Shown: positions 8,111-16,615 of the stretch, in pieces | How positions within the stretch are numbered: the stretch's first letter is position 1 | Layout of the letters: each line of letters opens with the position of its first letter | Position numbers and translations under genes: made by a program | The notes under the pieces: model-generated | Told to the model about the DNA's origin: nothing | Database searches by the model: none | What the model saw: the letters and a program-made list of their open reading frames with translations, nothing else | NCBI GenBank assembly: GCA_042095835.1 | Contig: JBELML010000066.1 | Location: 1-32,576, forward strand | Reading direction: 5' to 3' | DNA length: 32,576 bases | Source: DATFKA01 sp042095835 | Lineage (GTDB): Bacteria; Bacteroidota; Bacteroidia; Chitinophagales; Saprospiraceae

Positions 8111-9447
8111 GAAAGGAGATTTTGGATAGCCGTTTGTACTTGGTTGAAAGGAAACTCTACTAGAACGCGATCCATCTTTGCTTTGATCTCGGCAGTACAC
8201 AATTGACCTATGCTCCCTTCGTGGGTATGATTTACCGTTCTGGGAGGGTCAAAATTTCCAGATTCAATTTCCTGACCAATTTTTGTGTAAGCATCTCGGA
8301 AAGGCATTCCGGCTAGCACATCATTATTGACCACCTCTACACTGAATAAGTATTTATACATCTCTTCTTTATCCAAAATATTGGGATTCACCTGGATATT
8401 TTTCAAAGCGAAGGTGGCCATTTCAAGGCATTGATTGGTCATCTCTATTGCTGGGAAAAGGGCCTCTTTTAAAATCTGAAAATCGCGATGATATCCTGAA
8501 GGTAGATTTGTCGTCAGTAGACTTACTTGCTGTGGTAATGCGATGAGTTGATTGCATTTTGCACGGATCAATTCAAATACATCGGGGTTCTTTTTGTGGG
8601 GCATGATACTAGAGCCTGTCGTGAGTTCATCAGGAAATTTGATGAAGCCAAAGTTTTGGTTCATGAATAGCACCATATCCATTGCTAATTTGCCAAGGGT
8701 ATGCCCAATGGCAGATAAAGCAAAGGCCAAAAACAACTCCGTTTTCCCTCGACCCATTTGTGCATGGACCACATTATAGTTCAAGTCGCCAAACCCTAGC
8801 AGTTGAGTAGTGTATGTTCGGTCTAATGGGAAAGAAGAACCATAGCCTGCCGCAGAACCCAGTGGGTTGTGGTTCATGATTTTGTAGGTAGCTAGGAGTT
8901 GCTGGGTATCATCTACCAGAGACTCTGCATAGGAGCCAAACCACAATCCAAAAGAAGAAACCATCGCTACTTGGAGGTGCGTATAACCTGGCATAAGCAC
9001 CGCCTTATGTTCTTCAGATAAAGATTGGAGCTGAGTGAATAGGTCTTGGACAGACTCGACTAGGCCTGCAATTTCTGCTCTGAAAAATAAACGGAGATCA
9101 ACCAATACTTGATCATTTCTAGATCGGCCGCTGTGTATTTTCTTTCCGACGTCACCCAAGTGCTGAGTCAGGAGCATCTCTACCTGAGAATGCACATCTT
9201 CTACACCTTCTTCAATTTCGAAGTTGCCCGCTATCGCCTCTTTGTATAATTCAGATAGCGTTTTAGAAAGCAATACTTCTTCTTCGGCCTCAAGTAAACC
9301 TACTTTAGCAAGCATTTTTATATGTGCCAGGGAGCCAAGAATATCATGCGGAGCAAGGTATAAATCCATCGCACGATCATTACCGATGGTAAAGGATTCA
9401 ATCGCCTTGTTGACTTCAAAAGATTTCTGCCAAAGTTTATTCTTCAT
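8107..9447 (-). CDS. argH: Argininosuccinate lyase
   Basis: The 446-residue cytosolic enzyme splits argininosuccinate into arginine and fumarate, the last step of the pathway. Fumarase/aspartase superfamily motifs are all visible: SGRSRND at 106-112, the TH pair at 156-157 in MPGYTHLQ, and the catalytic loop GSSIMPHKKNPD at 278-289. Length and start (ATG at 9447) are normal for the family. It is separated from the upstream argB-argE fusion by about 650 bp of tandem repeats and an assembly gap, so it may need its own promoter; none is obvious in the sequenced part. The stop overlaps the start of the ICMT-like gene by ATGA. Confidence 0.95.
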   Translation of the reverse strand: MKNKLWQKSFEVNKAIESFTIGNDRAMDLYLAPHDILGSLAHIKMLAKVGLLEAEEEVLLSKTLSELYKEAIAGNFEIEEGVEDVHSQVEMLLTQHLGDVGKKIHSGRSRNDQVLVDLRLFFRAEIAGLVESVQDLFTQLQSLSEEHKAVLMPGYTHLQVAMVSSFGLWFGSYAESLVDDTQQLLATYKIMNHNPLGSAAGYGSSFPLDRTYTTQLLGFGDLNYNVVHAQMGRGKTELFLAFALSAIGHTLGKLAMDMVLFMNQNFGFIKFPDELTTGSSIMPHKKNPDVFELIRAKCNQLIALPQQVSLLTTNLPSGYHRDFQILKEALFPAIEMTNQCLEMATFALKNIQVNPNILDKEEMYKYLFSVEVVNNDVLAGMPFRDAYTKIGQEIESGNFDPPRTVNHTHEGSIGQLCTAEIKAKMDRVLVEFPFNQVQTAIQNLLS

Positions 9448-9502
9448 TTGTTATTATTTTCTAAGTTCTTCTTCGCTTCAAGATAAGGCCAGTGGGATTA
9501 TG

Positions 9503-9626
9503 TCTTATATGCTATGTGCTATGTGTCATGTTAATGAGACCCGATGCTTTAGCAACGTCGGTCGAATTAATCCCGGCGTAGCGCAGCGGATGTCGGGATG
9601 CTTTGCTATGTGTTATGTGCTATGTA
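9503..9626. repeat. YTATGTG heptad runs and hairpins next to argH
   Basis: Short runs of the 7-nt word [C/T]TATGTG occur at about 9503-9530 and 9603-9626 and recur between the longer tandem units at 9727-9753, 9955-9973 and 10085-10102. Between the first two runs lie inverted repeats such as AATCCCG/CGGGATG (about 9570-9602). No protein is encoded. It looks like a heptanucleotide microsatellite. Confidence 0.6.
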
Positions 9627-10101
9627 GTTCAGAGTTTCTATGTTTCCTATCTGCTCTATGTGTTTCAAAAATCTTAAATGCTCTTATAATCCCTTAAATG
9701 GTTCAAAAATAACTCCTATTCAAAGCTATGTCTTATGTGTTATGTGTTATGTAGTTCAGAGTTTCTATGATTCCTATCTGCCCTATGTGTTTCAAAAGGT
9801 CTNNNNNNNNNNNNNNNNNNNNNNNNNNNNNNNNNNNNNNNNNNNNNNNNNNNNNNNNNNNNNNNNNNNNNNNNNNNNNNNNNNNNNNNNNNNNNNNNNN
9901 NNAAATGCTCTTATAATCCCTTAAATGGTTCAAAAACAACTCCTATTCAAAGCTATGTCTTATGTGCTATGTAGTTCAGAGTTTCTATGATTCCTATCTG
10001 CCCTATGTGTTTCAAAAGGTCTTAAATGCTCTTATAATCCCTTAAATGGTTCAAAAACAACTCCTATTCAAAGCTATGAGCCTTATGTCTTATGTGCTAT
10101 G
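9624..10101. repeat. Tandem repeat array, unit about 108-127 bp, interrupted by the assembly gap
   Basis: The unit begins GTAGTTCAGAGTTTCTATG and ends CAAAGCTATG plus a variable run of TATGTG heptads. Starts are seen at 9624, 9751 and 9971. Unit 1 differs from units 2 and 3 at a few bases (for example TCTGCTC against TCTGCCC, and one missing G). Unit 2 enters the N run after GGTCT, and the sequence after the run resumes at AAATGCTC, so only one T plus a whole number of units need be missing. Units 2 and 3 are identical wherever both can be read apart from heptad count. No ORF in it looks real; it fills the whole space between argH and the argB-argE fusion. Confidence 0.85.
9803..9902. other. 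Assembly gap (100 N)
   Basis: Exactly 100 N, the conventional placeholder for a gap of unknown size. It lies within the tandem repeat array, so it most likely marks collapsed or unresolved repeat copies. Confidence 0.98.
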
Positions 10102-11970
10102 TTAAGAGTAAGCAGACATACCTACAACTCCTTCCAATAAACGAATATAATCCCGAATACCTGCTCGAATCTCTGAAAGGTAAATATACTCATCTGCGGT
10201 GTGACTCCGAGCAGAATCGCCAATACCCATTTTTAGTGTTGGAAAAGGCATCAGGGCTTGGTCAGAAAGTGTGGGAGAACCGTAGGTTTTTCTACCCATT
10301 GCCAGTCCGCTTTTTACGAGTGGATGGTCCAATGGAATACCAGATGAATTCAAGCGATAGGATCGCGCTTTTAGCTCAGATTGTGTCATTTTATTCAATA
10401 AGTCACGAACTTCTTGATTACTGTATAGTTCGTTGGTACGAACATCTACGACAAAAGTACATCGGTCGGGTACTACATTGTGCTGGCTTCCTGCCTGGAT
10501 TTGAGTGACGGTCGCTTTAGTTGGGCCAAGTAAGGGCGATATTTTTTCAAAGGTAAATTCTTGGATTTTTTTGATATCATCTAAGGCGATATAAAGGGCA
10601 TTGATGCCCTCATTGCGAGCGGCATGACCTGATTGACCAATGGCCTCTCCATCTATGACCATTAAACCTTTTTCGGCAATAGCCATCTGCATTTCGGTAG
10701 GCTCACCGACTATTGCTGTATCAATCTTGCCTAGACTTGGTAGTAAACTGGCAATACCATTTGGGCCCGAAATCTCTTCCTCTGCCGTAGCTGCGAAAAT
10801 TAAGTTGAAAGGCAATTTTTTCTCATAAAAATGACGGAAAGTCGCCATCAAACCTACCAAGGAAGCGCCCGCATCATTACTACCCAGACCAAATAATTGC
10901 TCTCCTTCCAGCGTAGCACCAAAAGGGTCTCGCTGCCAACCTTTTGCTGGCTTGACGGTATCGTGATGAGAGTTGAGCAAGATAGTCGGCTTTTGCGCAT
11001 CCCAATGAGCTGACCTGGCCCAGACATTATTCTGCTGTCGTTGTGCAGAGATGCCGACGCCTAGTAGAAAATTCTCAATAAGATCGGCAGTGTCTTGTTC
11101 TTTTCTTGATAAAGAAGGCGTTTCGATTAGCCTTTTCAATAAGTCAATCGCATCCTCTTCCAGAGAACCTTTGCTCTGATAGCTAAAAGTAGCTTTACTT
11201 GCACGTTCAATTGAAGTACCGCCTGTACGGATATTATAGGGACCACATATCCTCACCTTTTCTACACCCGCTTGCAGCGCAGCGAAGGCATTATCAAGCT
11301 TAGGAATCATGCCACCACTGATGACTCCTGCTGTTTTGTATTCTTGGTAGCTAAGGGTATCTAATTTTGGAATCAGCGAAGCCTCTTCATTTGGGTCGAC
11401 CATTACACCTGGTAAATCCAAGCACAGTACAAGTTCTACTTTGTATTGCTTGCTCATCGCTCGAGCTAGGGTAGAGGCAATAGTATCTGCATTGGTGTTC
11501 AGCAATTGGCCTTGGCGATCATGGGTGATGGCGCAAAACACAGGCGTGACCTCCGCTACCAATAGTTTGTGGAGTTGCTCTTGGTCAACGGCATCTATAT
11601 CTCCAGCAAAGCCGTAATCGATCGTTTTGACGATGCGTTTATGGGCTTGTATGAGGTTGGCATCGGCTCCACTTACACCAAGCGCATTACAGCCAATCGA
11701 CTGCAATTGACTGACGACTTTTTTATTGTAAAGGCCAGCATAGACCATGGTTACAATTTCCAGCGTAGTAGCATCGGTTATCCTACGACCTTCTATCATA
11801 GGTGCGGGATGCCCCATTTGTTCGCCCACTTGACTGGCCCTTTTGCCCCCACCGTGTACCAGGATTTTATGCCCTTTAATGGCATGGAAGTCTGCTAGTA
11901 CTTTTTTGAGCCTTGTCTCGTCTTCTATGACTTTGCCCCCAATCTTAAGAATGGTAAGTTGGTTTTGCAT
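10102..11970 (-). CDS. Bifunctional fusion: N-acetyl(acyl)glutamate kinase + M20 acylornithine/acylcitrulline deacylase
   Basis: One 622-codon frame joins two arginine enzymes. Residues 1-257 are an ArgB-type amino acid kinase: KIGGK (9-13), the VHGGGK nucleotide loop (38-43), substrate motif GRRITD (61-66), NTNAD (158-162) and GGMIPK with K224. The kinase lacks the N-terminal helix found in arginine-inhibited homologues. After a short linker, residues about 268-622 are an M20 deacylase of the ArgE/LysK group: HHD (335-337), ND (365-366), the AEEE cluster (396-399), VGEPT with E423, SGHAA (H449) and SHTADE with H590. All metal and catalytic positions are present in both halves. In this pathway the deacylase should act on N-acylcitrulline. 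The ATG at 11970 is 5 bp after the argF' stop. The TAA abuts the repeat tract. The fusion could be checked for a missed frameshift, but no stop or frame change is seen. Confidence 0.9.
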   Translation of the reverse strand: MQNQLTILKIGGKVIEDETRLKKVLADFHAIKGHKILVHGGGKRASQVGEQMGHPAPMIEGRRITDATTLEIVTMVYAGLYNKKVVSQLQSIGCNALGVSGADANLIQAHKRIVKTIDYGFAGDIDAVDQEQLHKLLVAEVTPVFCAITHDRQGQLLNTNADTIASTLARAMSKQYKVELVLCLDLPGVMVDPNEEASLIPKLDTLSYQEYKTAGVISGGMIPKLDNAFAALQAGVEKVRICGPYNIRTGGTSIERASKATFSYQSKGSLEEDAIDLLKRLIETPSLSRKEQDTADLIENFLLGVGISAQRQQNNVWARSAHWDAQKPTILLNSHHDTVKPAKGWQRDPFGATLEGEQLFGLGSNDAGASLVGLMATFRHFYEKKLPFNLIFAATAEEEISGPNGIASLLPSLGKIDTAIVGEPTEMQMAIAEKGLMVIDGEAIGQSGHAARNEGINALYIALDDIKKIQEFTFEKISPLLGPTKATVTQIQAGSQHNVVPDRCTFVVDVRTNELYSNQEVRDLLNKMTQSELKARSYRLNSSGIPLDHPLVKSGLAMGRKTYGSPTLSDQALMPFPTLKMGIGDSARSHTADEYIYLSEIRAGIRDYIRLLEGVVGMSAYS

Positions 11971-11975
11971 AATGC

Positions 11976-12920
11976 TTATGGATTGCTTAAGATGGTTTTG
12001 AGTACGGCCTGAGCGGCATAAGTACGGTTGCCTGCTTGCTGAATGACCGCAGATTTTGGACTGTCGATTACGGCATCAGCAACGATTACATTGCGTCGTA
12101 CCGGCAGGCAGTGCATGAAATGAGCATCGTTGGTCAAGGCCATTTTATCAGCGGAGATCATCCAGTCGACTGCTTTGTTTTTTATTTGACCATAGGGCTC
12201 GTAGGTAGACCAGTTTTTGGTGTAAATAAAGTCTGCTCCGGCAAATGCGGCCTTTTGATCATAAACCACAGGTGTGTCTTTGATGAATTCAGGCGCTAGG
12301 TCATAACCTTCTGGATGAGTCACGACCAGCTCTACTTCGCCCGCTTGCATCCATTCTATAAAAGAGTTAGCCACGGCTTGGGGTAAAGCTTTAGGGTGCG
12401 GTGCCCAGCTTAAAACGACCTTGGGACGAGCTGTTTGTTTTAGCTCCTCGATAGTGATCAAGTCGGTGAGGGATTGTAGTGGATGACGAATCGCCGACTC
12501 CAAACTGATGACTGGAACACTTGCATATTTTATAAAGCTATTGATAATCGCATCTTGATAATCTTTCTCGCGGTCAGTTAAAGAGGGGAAAGTACGAATA
12601 CCAATGACATCGGCGTATTGACTGATCACTGCGGCTGCCTCTTTGACGTGTTCTGCCCGGTCGATATTCATCACAGCCCCATCTTCAAATTCTAGGGCCC
12701 ATCCTTGTTTGGCATTCATGTTGATCACATTCATACCCAGGTTGAATCCAGCCCTTTCGGTACTGAGGCGTGTCCGTAAACTTGGGTTAAAAAATAGCAG
12801 GATGAGGGTCTTATCTTTACCGATATGTTGGTCTGCGAAGGGGTTTTGTTTCATACGCAAGCCCTCTTGTACGAGTGCTTTTACATCACTGACATCTTCA
12901 ACGGAAATAAATTTTTGCAT
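11976..12920 (-). CDS. argF': N-succinylornithine-type carbamoyltransferase (ArgF')
   Basis: The 314-residue enzyme transfers a carbamoyl group to N-acylornithine, giving N-acylcitrulline. Carbamoyl phosphate motif SLRTR is at 47-51, HPLQ at 146-149 and HCLPVRRN at 270-277. It resembles the Bacteroides fragilis succinylornithine transcarbamylase far more than ordinary OTCase (for instance TARPKVVLSWAPHPKALPQA). The residue known to decide acetyl against succinyl specificity (Glu92 in the Xanthomonas acetyl enzyme, Pro90 in B. fragilis) is Ala89 here, and the Lys302 of the acetyl enzyme is Ile279. Both favour succinylornithine. It starts with ATG at 12920, downstream of a 181-bp spacer after argD that contains a coding-like repeat. 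Confidence 0.9.
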   Translation of the reverse strand: MQKFISVEDVSDVKALVQEGLRMKQNPFADQHIGKDKTLILLFFNPSLRTRLSTERAGFNLGMNVINMNAKQGWALEFEDGAVMNIDRAEHVKEAAAVISQYADVIGIRTFPSLTDREKDYQDAIINSFIKYASVPVISLESAIRHPLQSLTDLITIEELKQTARPKVVLSWAPHPKALPQAVANSFIEWMQAGEVELVVTHPEGYDLAPEFIKDTPVVYDQKAAFAGADFIYTKNWSTYEPYGQIKNKAVDWMISADKMALTNDAHFMHCLPVRRNVIVADAVIDSPKSAVIQQAGNRTYAAQAVLKTILSNP

Positions 12921-12933
12921 TGTATTTGGGTAC

Positions 12934-13101
12934 TTAGGAATGAGTCAATAATAAATTAAACATCTTTACTTGTTCTTTTGCGCCCAGTTTCGTTAAAAAG
13001 CCTCGTTGATGCGCTGCATCGCCTGCTTTTTTTGCTTCACTGAACAGCAAAATACCTGCGTAAATCTTGTATGCTTTATTAACGCCCCATTCCTTACTGA
13101 T
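12934..13101 (-). pseudogene. Coding-like remnant or dispersed repeat between argD and argF'
   Basis: Directly after the argD TAA, the same frame stays open for 55 codons and ends with TAA at 12934-12936. The peptide contains YKIYAGILLFSEAKKAG, then HQRGFLT and KMFNLLLTHS. It is not part of the ArgD fold, and its only Met is near the end, so it cannot be an intact gene. The last 48 bp are identical to bases 7-54 of the window in reverse complement, and 12991-13020 match 32441-32470 in reverse complement with two mismatches. It is best read as the tail of a gene family or repeat inserted in the operon. Being in frame with argD may be chance. Confidence 0.45.
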
Positions 13102-14256
13102 TTAATGACTTGTAGTAGAAAGGCTATAATCCTCTACAACAGGTATAAATTTTTCTAAAAATAATTGCTCTTCCTGATCACCAATGTTTAAAGCAGGAAG
13201 TAGACGTATGACATTTGGGTCAGAAGAAGAACCTGTGAATACACCATCTTCAAAGAGTAGCTTTTTGCGGATGACTTTTACGGGGCCTACCAATTCCACT
13301 CCAATCATTAAGCCTTCTCCTCTGACTTCTACCGGAGAAGACATTTCTTGCAGCGCTTTTTTGATTCGACTACCACGAGTGGCGGCATTCTCAATCAGGT
13401 TTTCGGATTCTAAAACTTCCAGTACTGCTAGGCAAGCTGCACAAGCCAGGTGGTTGCCACCAAAAGTGGTGCCTAAAAGGCCATATTTGGCTTCGAATTT
13501 TGGATGCAGTAAGATGCCTCCTATCGGAAAACCATTACCCATGCCTTTGGCCATCGAGATAATATCTGGTTCAACGCCCAAATGCTGAAAGGCAAAGAAT
13601 TGTCCAGTACGCCCAAAGCCGGATTGGATTTCATCTAAAATAAAGACCGTATCGGTTGCATTACAAAGGCTTTGAACTTCTTGTAGAAAAGCTGCATCTG
13701 GTAAGTGGATGCCGCCAATACCCTGTAAACCTTCAATAATGACAGCACATACATCACCTTTATGCAAACTAGCGGCAACGCTTTCTAAATTATTCCATTG
13801 ATGAAACTCCACCTCGAATCCACGATTAATGGGCGCTTTAATTTTCTCGCTAGTTGTCACATTGACGGCTGCCGAAGTACGCCCGTGGAAGGCTCGCTCG
13901 AAAGCAATAATCTTGGTGCGACCATTTTGAAAGGAAGCCATCTTGAGGGCATTTTCATTGGCTTCTGCACCGCTATTACACAAGAAAAGCTGGTAATCTT
14001 CGAGACCAGATAGTTGGCCTAATTTGTGCGCTAATTGGGCTTGCAATGGGTTCTGGACAGAATTACTGTAGAAACCCAGTTGGTTTAATTGCTCACTAAT
14101 TCTTTGGATATAATGCGGATGACTATGACCGATAGAAATAACGGCATGACCTCCATAAAAATCTAAATACGACCGTCCATCGGCATCGTAAACGTAGCTG
14201 CCATTTCCCTTTACAGGTTCTAGGTCGAAAAGTGGATAGACATCAAAGAGTTGCAT
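13102..14256 (-). CDS. argD: Acetyl/succinylornithine aminotransferase
   Basis: This 384-residue class III PLP aminotransferase converts N-acylglutamate semialdehyde to N-acylornithine with glutamate as amino donor. Visible features are NSGAEANE at 94-101 (phosphate-binding loop), FHGRT at 123-127, the LDEIQ pair with D208, and the PLP lysine K237 in SMAKGMGNGFPIGG. TTFGGNHLACAAC near 268-280 is the usual second phosphate-contact loop. Length is normal, with a slightly extended tail (EDYSLSTTSH). The ATG at 14256 gives the standard N-terminus for Bacteroidota members. It is separated by 106 bp from argC upstream; no terminator is seen in that gap. Confidence 0.93.
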   Translation of the reverse strand: MQLFDVYPLFDLEPVKGNGSYVYDADGRSYLDFYGGHAVISIGHSHPHYIQRISEQLNQLGFYSNSVQNPLQAQLAHKLGQLSGLEDYQLFLCNSGAEANENALKMASFQNGRTKIIAFERAFHGRTSAAVNVTTSEKIKAPINRGFEVEFHQWNNLESVAASLHKGDVCAVIIEGLQGIGGIHLPDAAFLQEVQSLCNATDTVFILDEIQSGFGRTGQFFAFQHLGVEPDIISMAKGMGNGFPIGGILLHPKFEAKYGLLGTTFGGNHLACAACLAVLEVLESENLIENAATRGSRIKKALQEMSSPVEVRGEGLMIGVELVGPVKVIRKKLLFEDGVFTGSSSDPNVIRLLPALNIGDQEEQLFLEKFIPVVEDYSLSTTSH

Positions 14257-14362
14257 ATGATTGATTTAAGGTCCTTGATTAAATTGTAGCCTATTCGTAT
14301 AGTTTGCTTAAAGTTGAGAAGCTAACTGATTCCTAACCTCTAAGCCCTAAACTATGGCTATC

Positions 14363-15328
14363 TTAAAAAGCTAATGCTTTGAGTTGTAGGCCCATTGTTT
14401 CGGGCATTCCAAAAACTAAATTCATATTTTGTACTGCCTGGCCGCTGGCCCCTTTCAATAAATTGTCGATCATGCTGATGATCAAAACTTTGTCCTCGTG
14501 TTTTTCTACGTATACTAGTGCTTTATTCGTGTTGACAACCTGCTTGAGGTAAGGGTTTTTATCGCTTACAATCGTAAAAGGATGAGCTTGATAATAATCC
14601 TGATATAAAGCTTTTACCTCTTCTTCAGAAAGATCAGTTGGGGTATAAAGGCTGGCAAAAATACCTCTTGGGAAATCTCCTCGTAAAGGAAGGAAATTCA
14701 AAGCCTTGTCGAAACTCGGCTGCAATTGGGCTAAGCTGCGTTTGATCTCTCCCAGGTGTTGATGATTGAATGCTTTATAAATAGAGAGGTTGTTATTCCG
14801 CCAGCTAAAATGGGTAGTTGGTCTTGGCGATTGGCCTGCCCCAGTAGAGCCAGTAATGGCATGAATATGTACCTCCTCTTTCAACAAACCAGCTGCTGCT
14901 AAGGGCAATAAGCCCAATTGAATACAGGTAGCAAAACAACCACAATTCGCAATTCGATTAGAGGTCTGGATAGCATCGCGATTTAACTCAGGAAGACCAT
15001 AAATATAGTCTTCGGAGAGTCTATAGTCCCTACTTAAATCAATAATCGCTACTCTTTCAGGAACAGGATTAGCCTCTAGGAAAGTGCTAGATTGTCCGTG
15101 CCCCATACAAAGGAATAAGACATCGATATCAAAATGATAGGCCCCCGAAAAAGTCATATCAATTTCCCCAATCAAATCTTCATGGGTTTCGCTGATCTTT
15201 TTCCCTTTTTGACTATTCGAATACACATAAGCAATGTCTACTTTTGGATGGTATTGTAGAATACGAATCAGTTCACCTGCCGTATATCCACCACCTCCAA
15301 TGATGCCTGCTTTTTTCAATGTTGTCAT
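14363..15328 (-). CDS. argC: N-acetyl-gamma-glutamyl-phosphate reductase (acylglutamyl phosphate reductase)
   Basis: The 321-residue NADPH-dependent enzyme reduces N-acylglutamyl 5-phosphate to the semialdehyde. The N-terminal nucleotide motif is GIIGGGGYTAGEL (8-20). The catalytic cysteine is C131 in NCGCFAT, and the second catalytic site is the histidine in KAFNHQHLGEI (about 185-195). ITGSTGAGQSPRPTTHFSWR is the family's conserved block before it. Short-form ArgC of about 320 residues is normal for Bacteroidota. Start ATG at 15328; 84 bp separate it from argG. Confidence 0.95.
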   Translation of the reverse strand: MTTLKKAGIIGGGGYTAGELIRILQYHPKVDIAYVYSNSQKGKKISETHEDLIGEIDMTFSGAYHFDIDVLFLCMGHGQSSTFLEANPVPERVAIIDLSRDYRLSEDYIYGLPELNRDAIQTSNRIANCGCFATCIQLGLLPLAAAGLLKEEVHIHAITGSTGAGQSPRPTTHFSWRNNNLSIYKAFNHQHLGEIKRSLAQLQPSFDKALNFLPLRGDFPRGIFASLYTPTDLSEEEVKALYQDYYQAHPFTIVSDKNPYLKQVVNTNKALVYVEKHEDKVLIISMIDNLLKGASGQAVQNMNLVFGMPETMGLQLKALAF

Positions 15329-15412
15329 GTTTTAGTGTTGTAATGCATCAATGATTCAATGCGTGAATGCCCAGTGTACACAGGTCACTATATCATCAAG
15401 TTTTCACGAAGT

Positions 15413-16615
15413 CTACTCTTCAGAAGAACTATGTACAAATCGATGAATCATACTCTGGTTCCCTAGAATCTTGGTGAAACCTTTGACATCTTCGCCACTC
15501 CATCCTTGGTTCATTTCTCCGTAGTGACCGAATGCTGAATTCATCAAGTCGAATTCCGATTCGATACCTTGTAGCTCAAAACGATAAGGTAGTAGTTTGA
15601 CAATAACGGTACCTGTTACGGGCGCTTGAGTATCGGCTAGGAAAGTCTCAATATTGCGCATTACGGGATCCAGTAATTGCCCTTCATGGAGGAGCATGCC
15701 GTACCAATTGGCCAATTGTTCTTTCCAATATTGCTGCCACTTGGTGAGGGTGTGTTTCTCCAATAAGTGGTGTGCTTTGATGATGATGAGTGGAGCTGCC
15801 GCCTCAAATCCTACTCTTCCTTTGATACCGATGATGGTATCACCCACGTGGATATCTCTACCAATCGCATAGGCAGATGCTAGGTCATTAAGTGCTTCGA
15901 TGGCTTGTACTGGATGATCGAAGCTAGTATCATTGATACTCGTCAACTCGCCAGCTTTAAAGTGCAATTGTACTGTACAAGCGACTTCTTTTTGTAACTG
16001 CGAAGGATACGCTTCGTCTGGAAGGGCCTGGTTGGAGGTCAATGTTTCTACGCCGCCTACGCTGGTTCCCCACAGGCCTTGATTGATAGAGTATTTGGCT
16101 TTTTCCCAGGAGTAGTCGACACCATTTTGTTGCAGGTATTCGATCTCTGCTTGTCTGGAGAGTTGCATATCTCGAATGGGAGTAATGATTTCGAGGTTGT
16201 TCCCTAGAATATTGAAGGCCAAATCAAAACGCACCTGATCATTTCCAGCACCTGTACTACCGTGAGCTACCGCATCTGCTCCAATCTCATTGGCGTATTG
16301 GGCGACCTCCAAGGCTTGAAACATCCGCTCCGCACTTACAGATAGAGGATAGGTATTGTTTTTAAGGATGTTGCCATACACCAAATAGCGAATACACTGA
16401 TCGTAGAATCGAGGTACTGCATCGACAATTTTATAGGATGTTGCCCCTAGGTCAAATGCTCTTTTCTCAAGAGATTGGGCTTCGGGGGTATCAAATCCGC
16501 CAGTATTTACGGTTAGTGCGTGTACTTCGTATCCTTTTTCTTGACTTAGATATTTCACACAAAAAGAGGTGTCTAAACCCCCACTATAAGCCAAAACGAC
16601 TTTTTTTGGTTGCAT
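15413..16615 (-). CDS. argG: Argininosuccinate synthase
   Basis: The 400-residue ATP-dependent ligase joins citrulline and aspartate to give argininosuccinate. The PP-loop AYSGGLDTS is at residues 9-17 and the downstream citrulline/aspartate-binding block HGSTGAGNDQVRFDL is intact. The sequence is of the Bacteroidota type, which differs somewhat from E. coli ArgG. Its ATG overlaps the TAA of the preceding GNAT gene by one base (TAATG), so the two are almost certainly translationally coupled. Confidence 0.95.
   Translation of the reverse strand: MQPKKVVLAYSGGLDTSFCVKYLSQEKGYEVHALTVNTGGFDTPEAQSLEKRAFDLGATSYKIVDAVPRFYDQCIRYLVYGNILKNNTYPLSVSAERMFQALEVAQYANEIGADAVAHGSTGAGNDQVRFDLAFNILGNNLEIITPIRDMQLSRQAEIEYLQQNGVDYSWEKAKYSINQGLWGTSVGGVETLTSNQALPDEAYPSQLQKEVACTVQLHFKAGELTSINDTSFDHPVQAIEALNDLASAYAIGRDIHVGDTIIGIKGRVGFEAAAPLIIIKAHHLLEKHTLTKWQQYWKEQLANWYGMLLHEGQLLDPVMRNIETFLADTQAPVTGTVIVKLLPYRFELQGIESEFDLMNSAFGHYGEMNQGWSGEDVKGFTKILGNQSMIHRFVHSSSEE

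Noticed and set aside
8111..8200. Longer ICMT-like protein starting at 8200
   Set aside because: The extra 30 residues overlap argH in another frame and are polar and not family-like; the ATG at 8110 gives the normal N-terminal membrane segment.
9224..9939. Open frames running through the repeat tract and N gap as genes
   Set aside because: They translate low-complexity repeat DNA, run into the N gap and overlap argH; no family-like sequence is visible.
9624..10101. Regularly spaced repeats as a CRISPR array
   Set aside because: The whole unit is repeated, with no unique spacers; the periodicity is a simple tandem duplication, and no cas gene is present.
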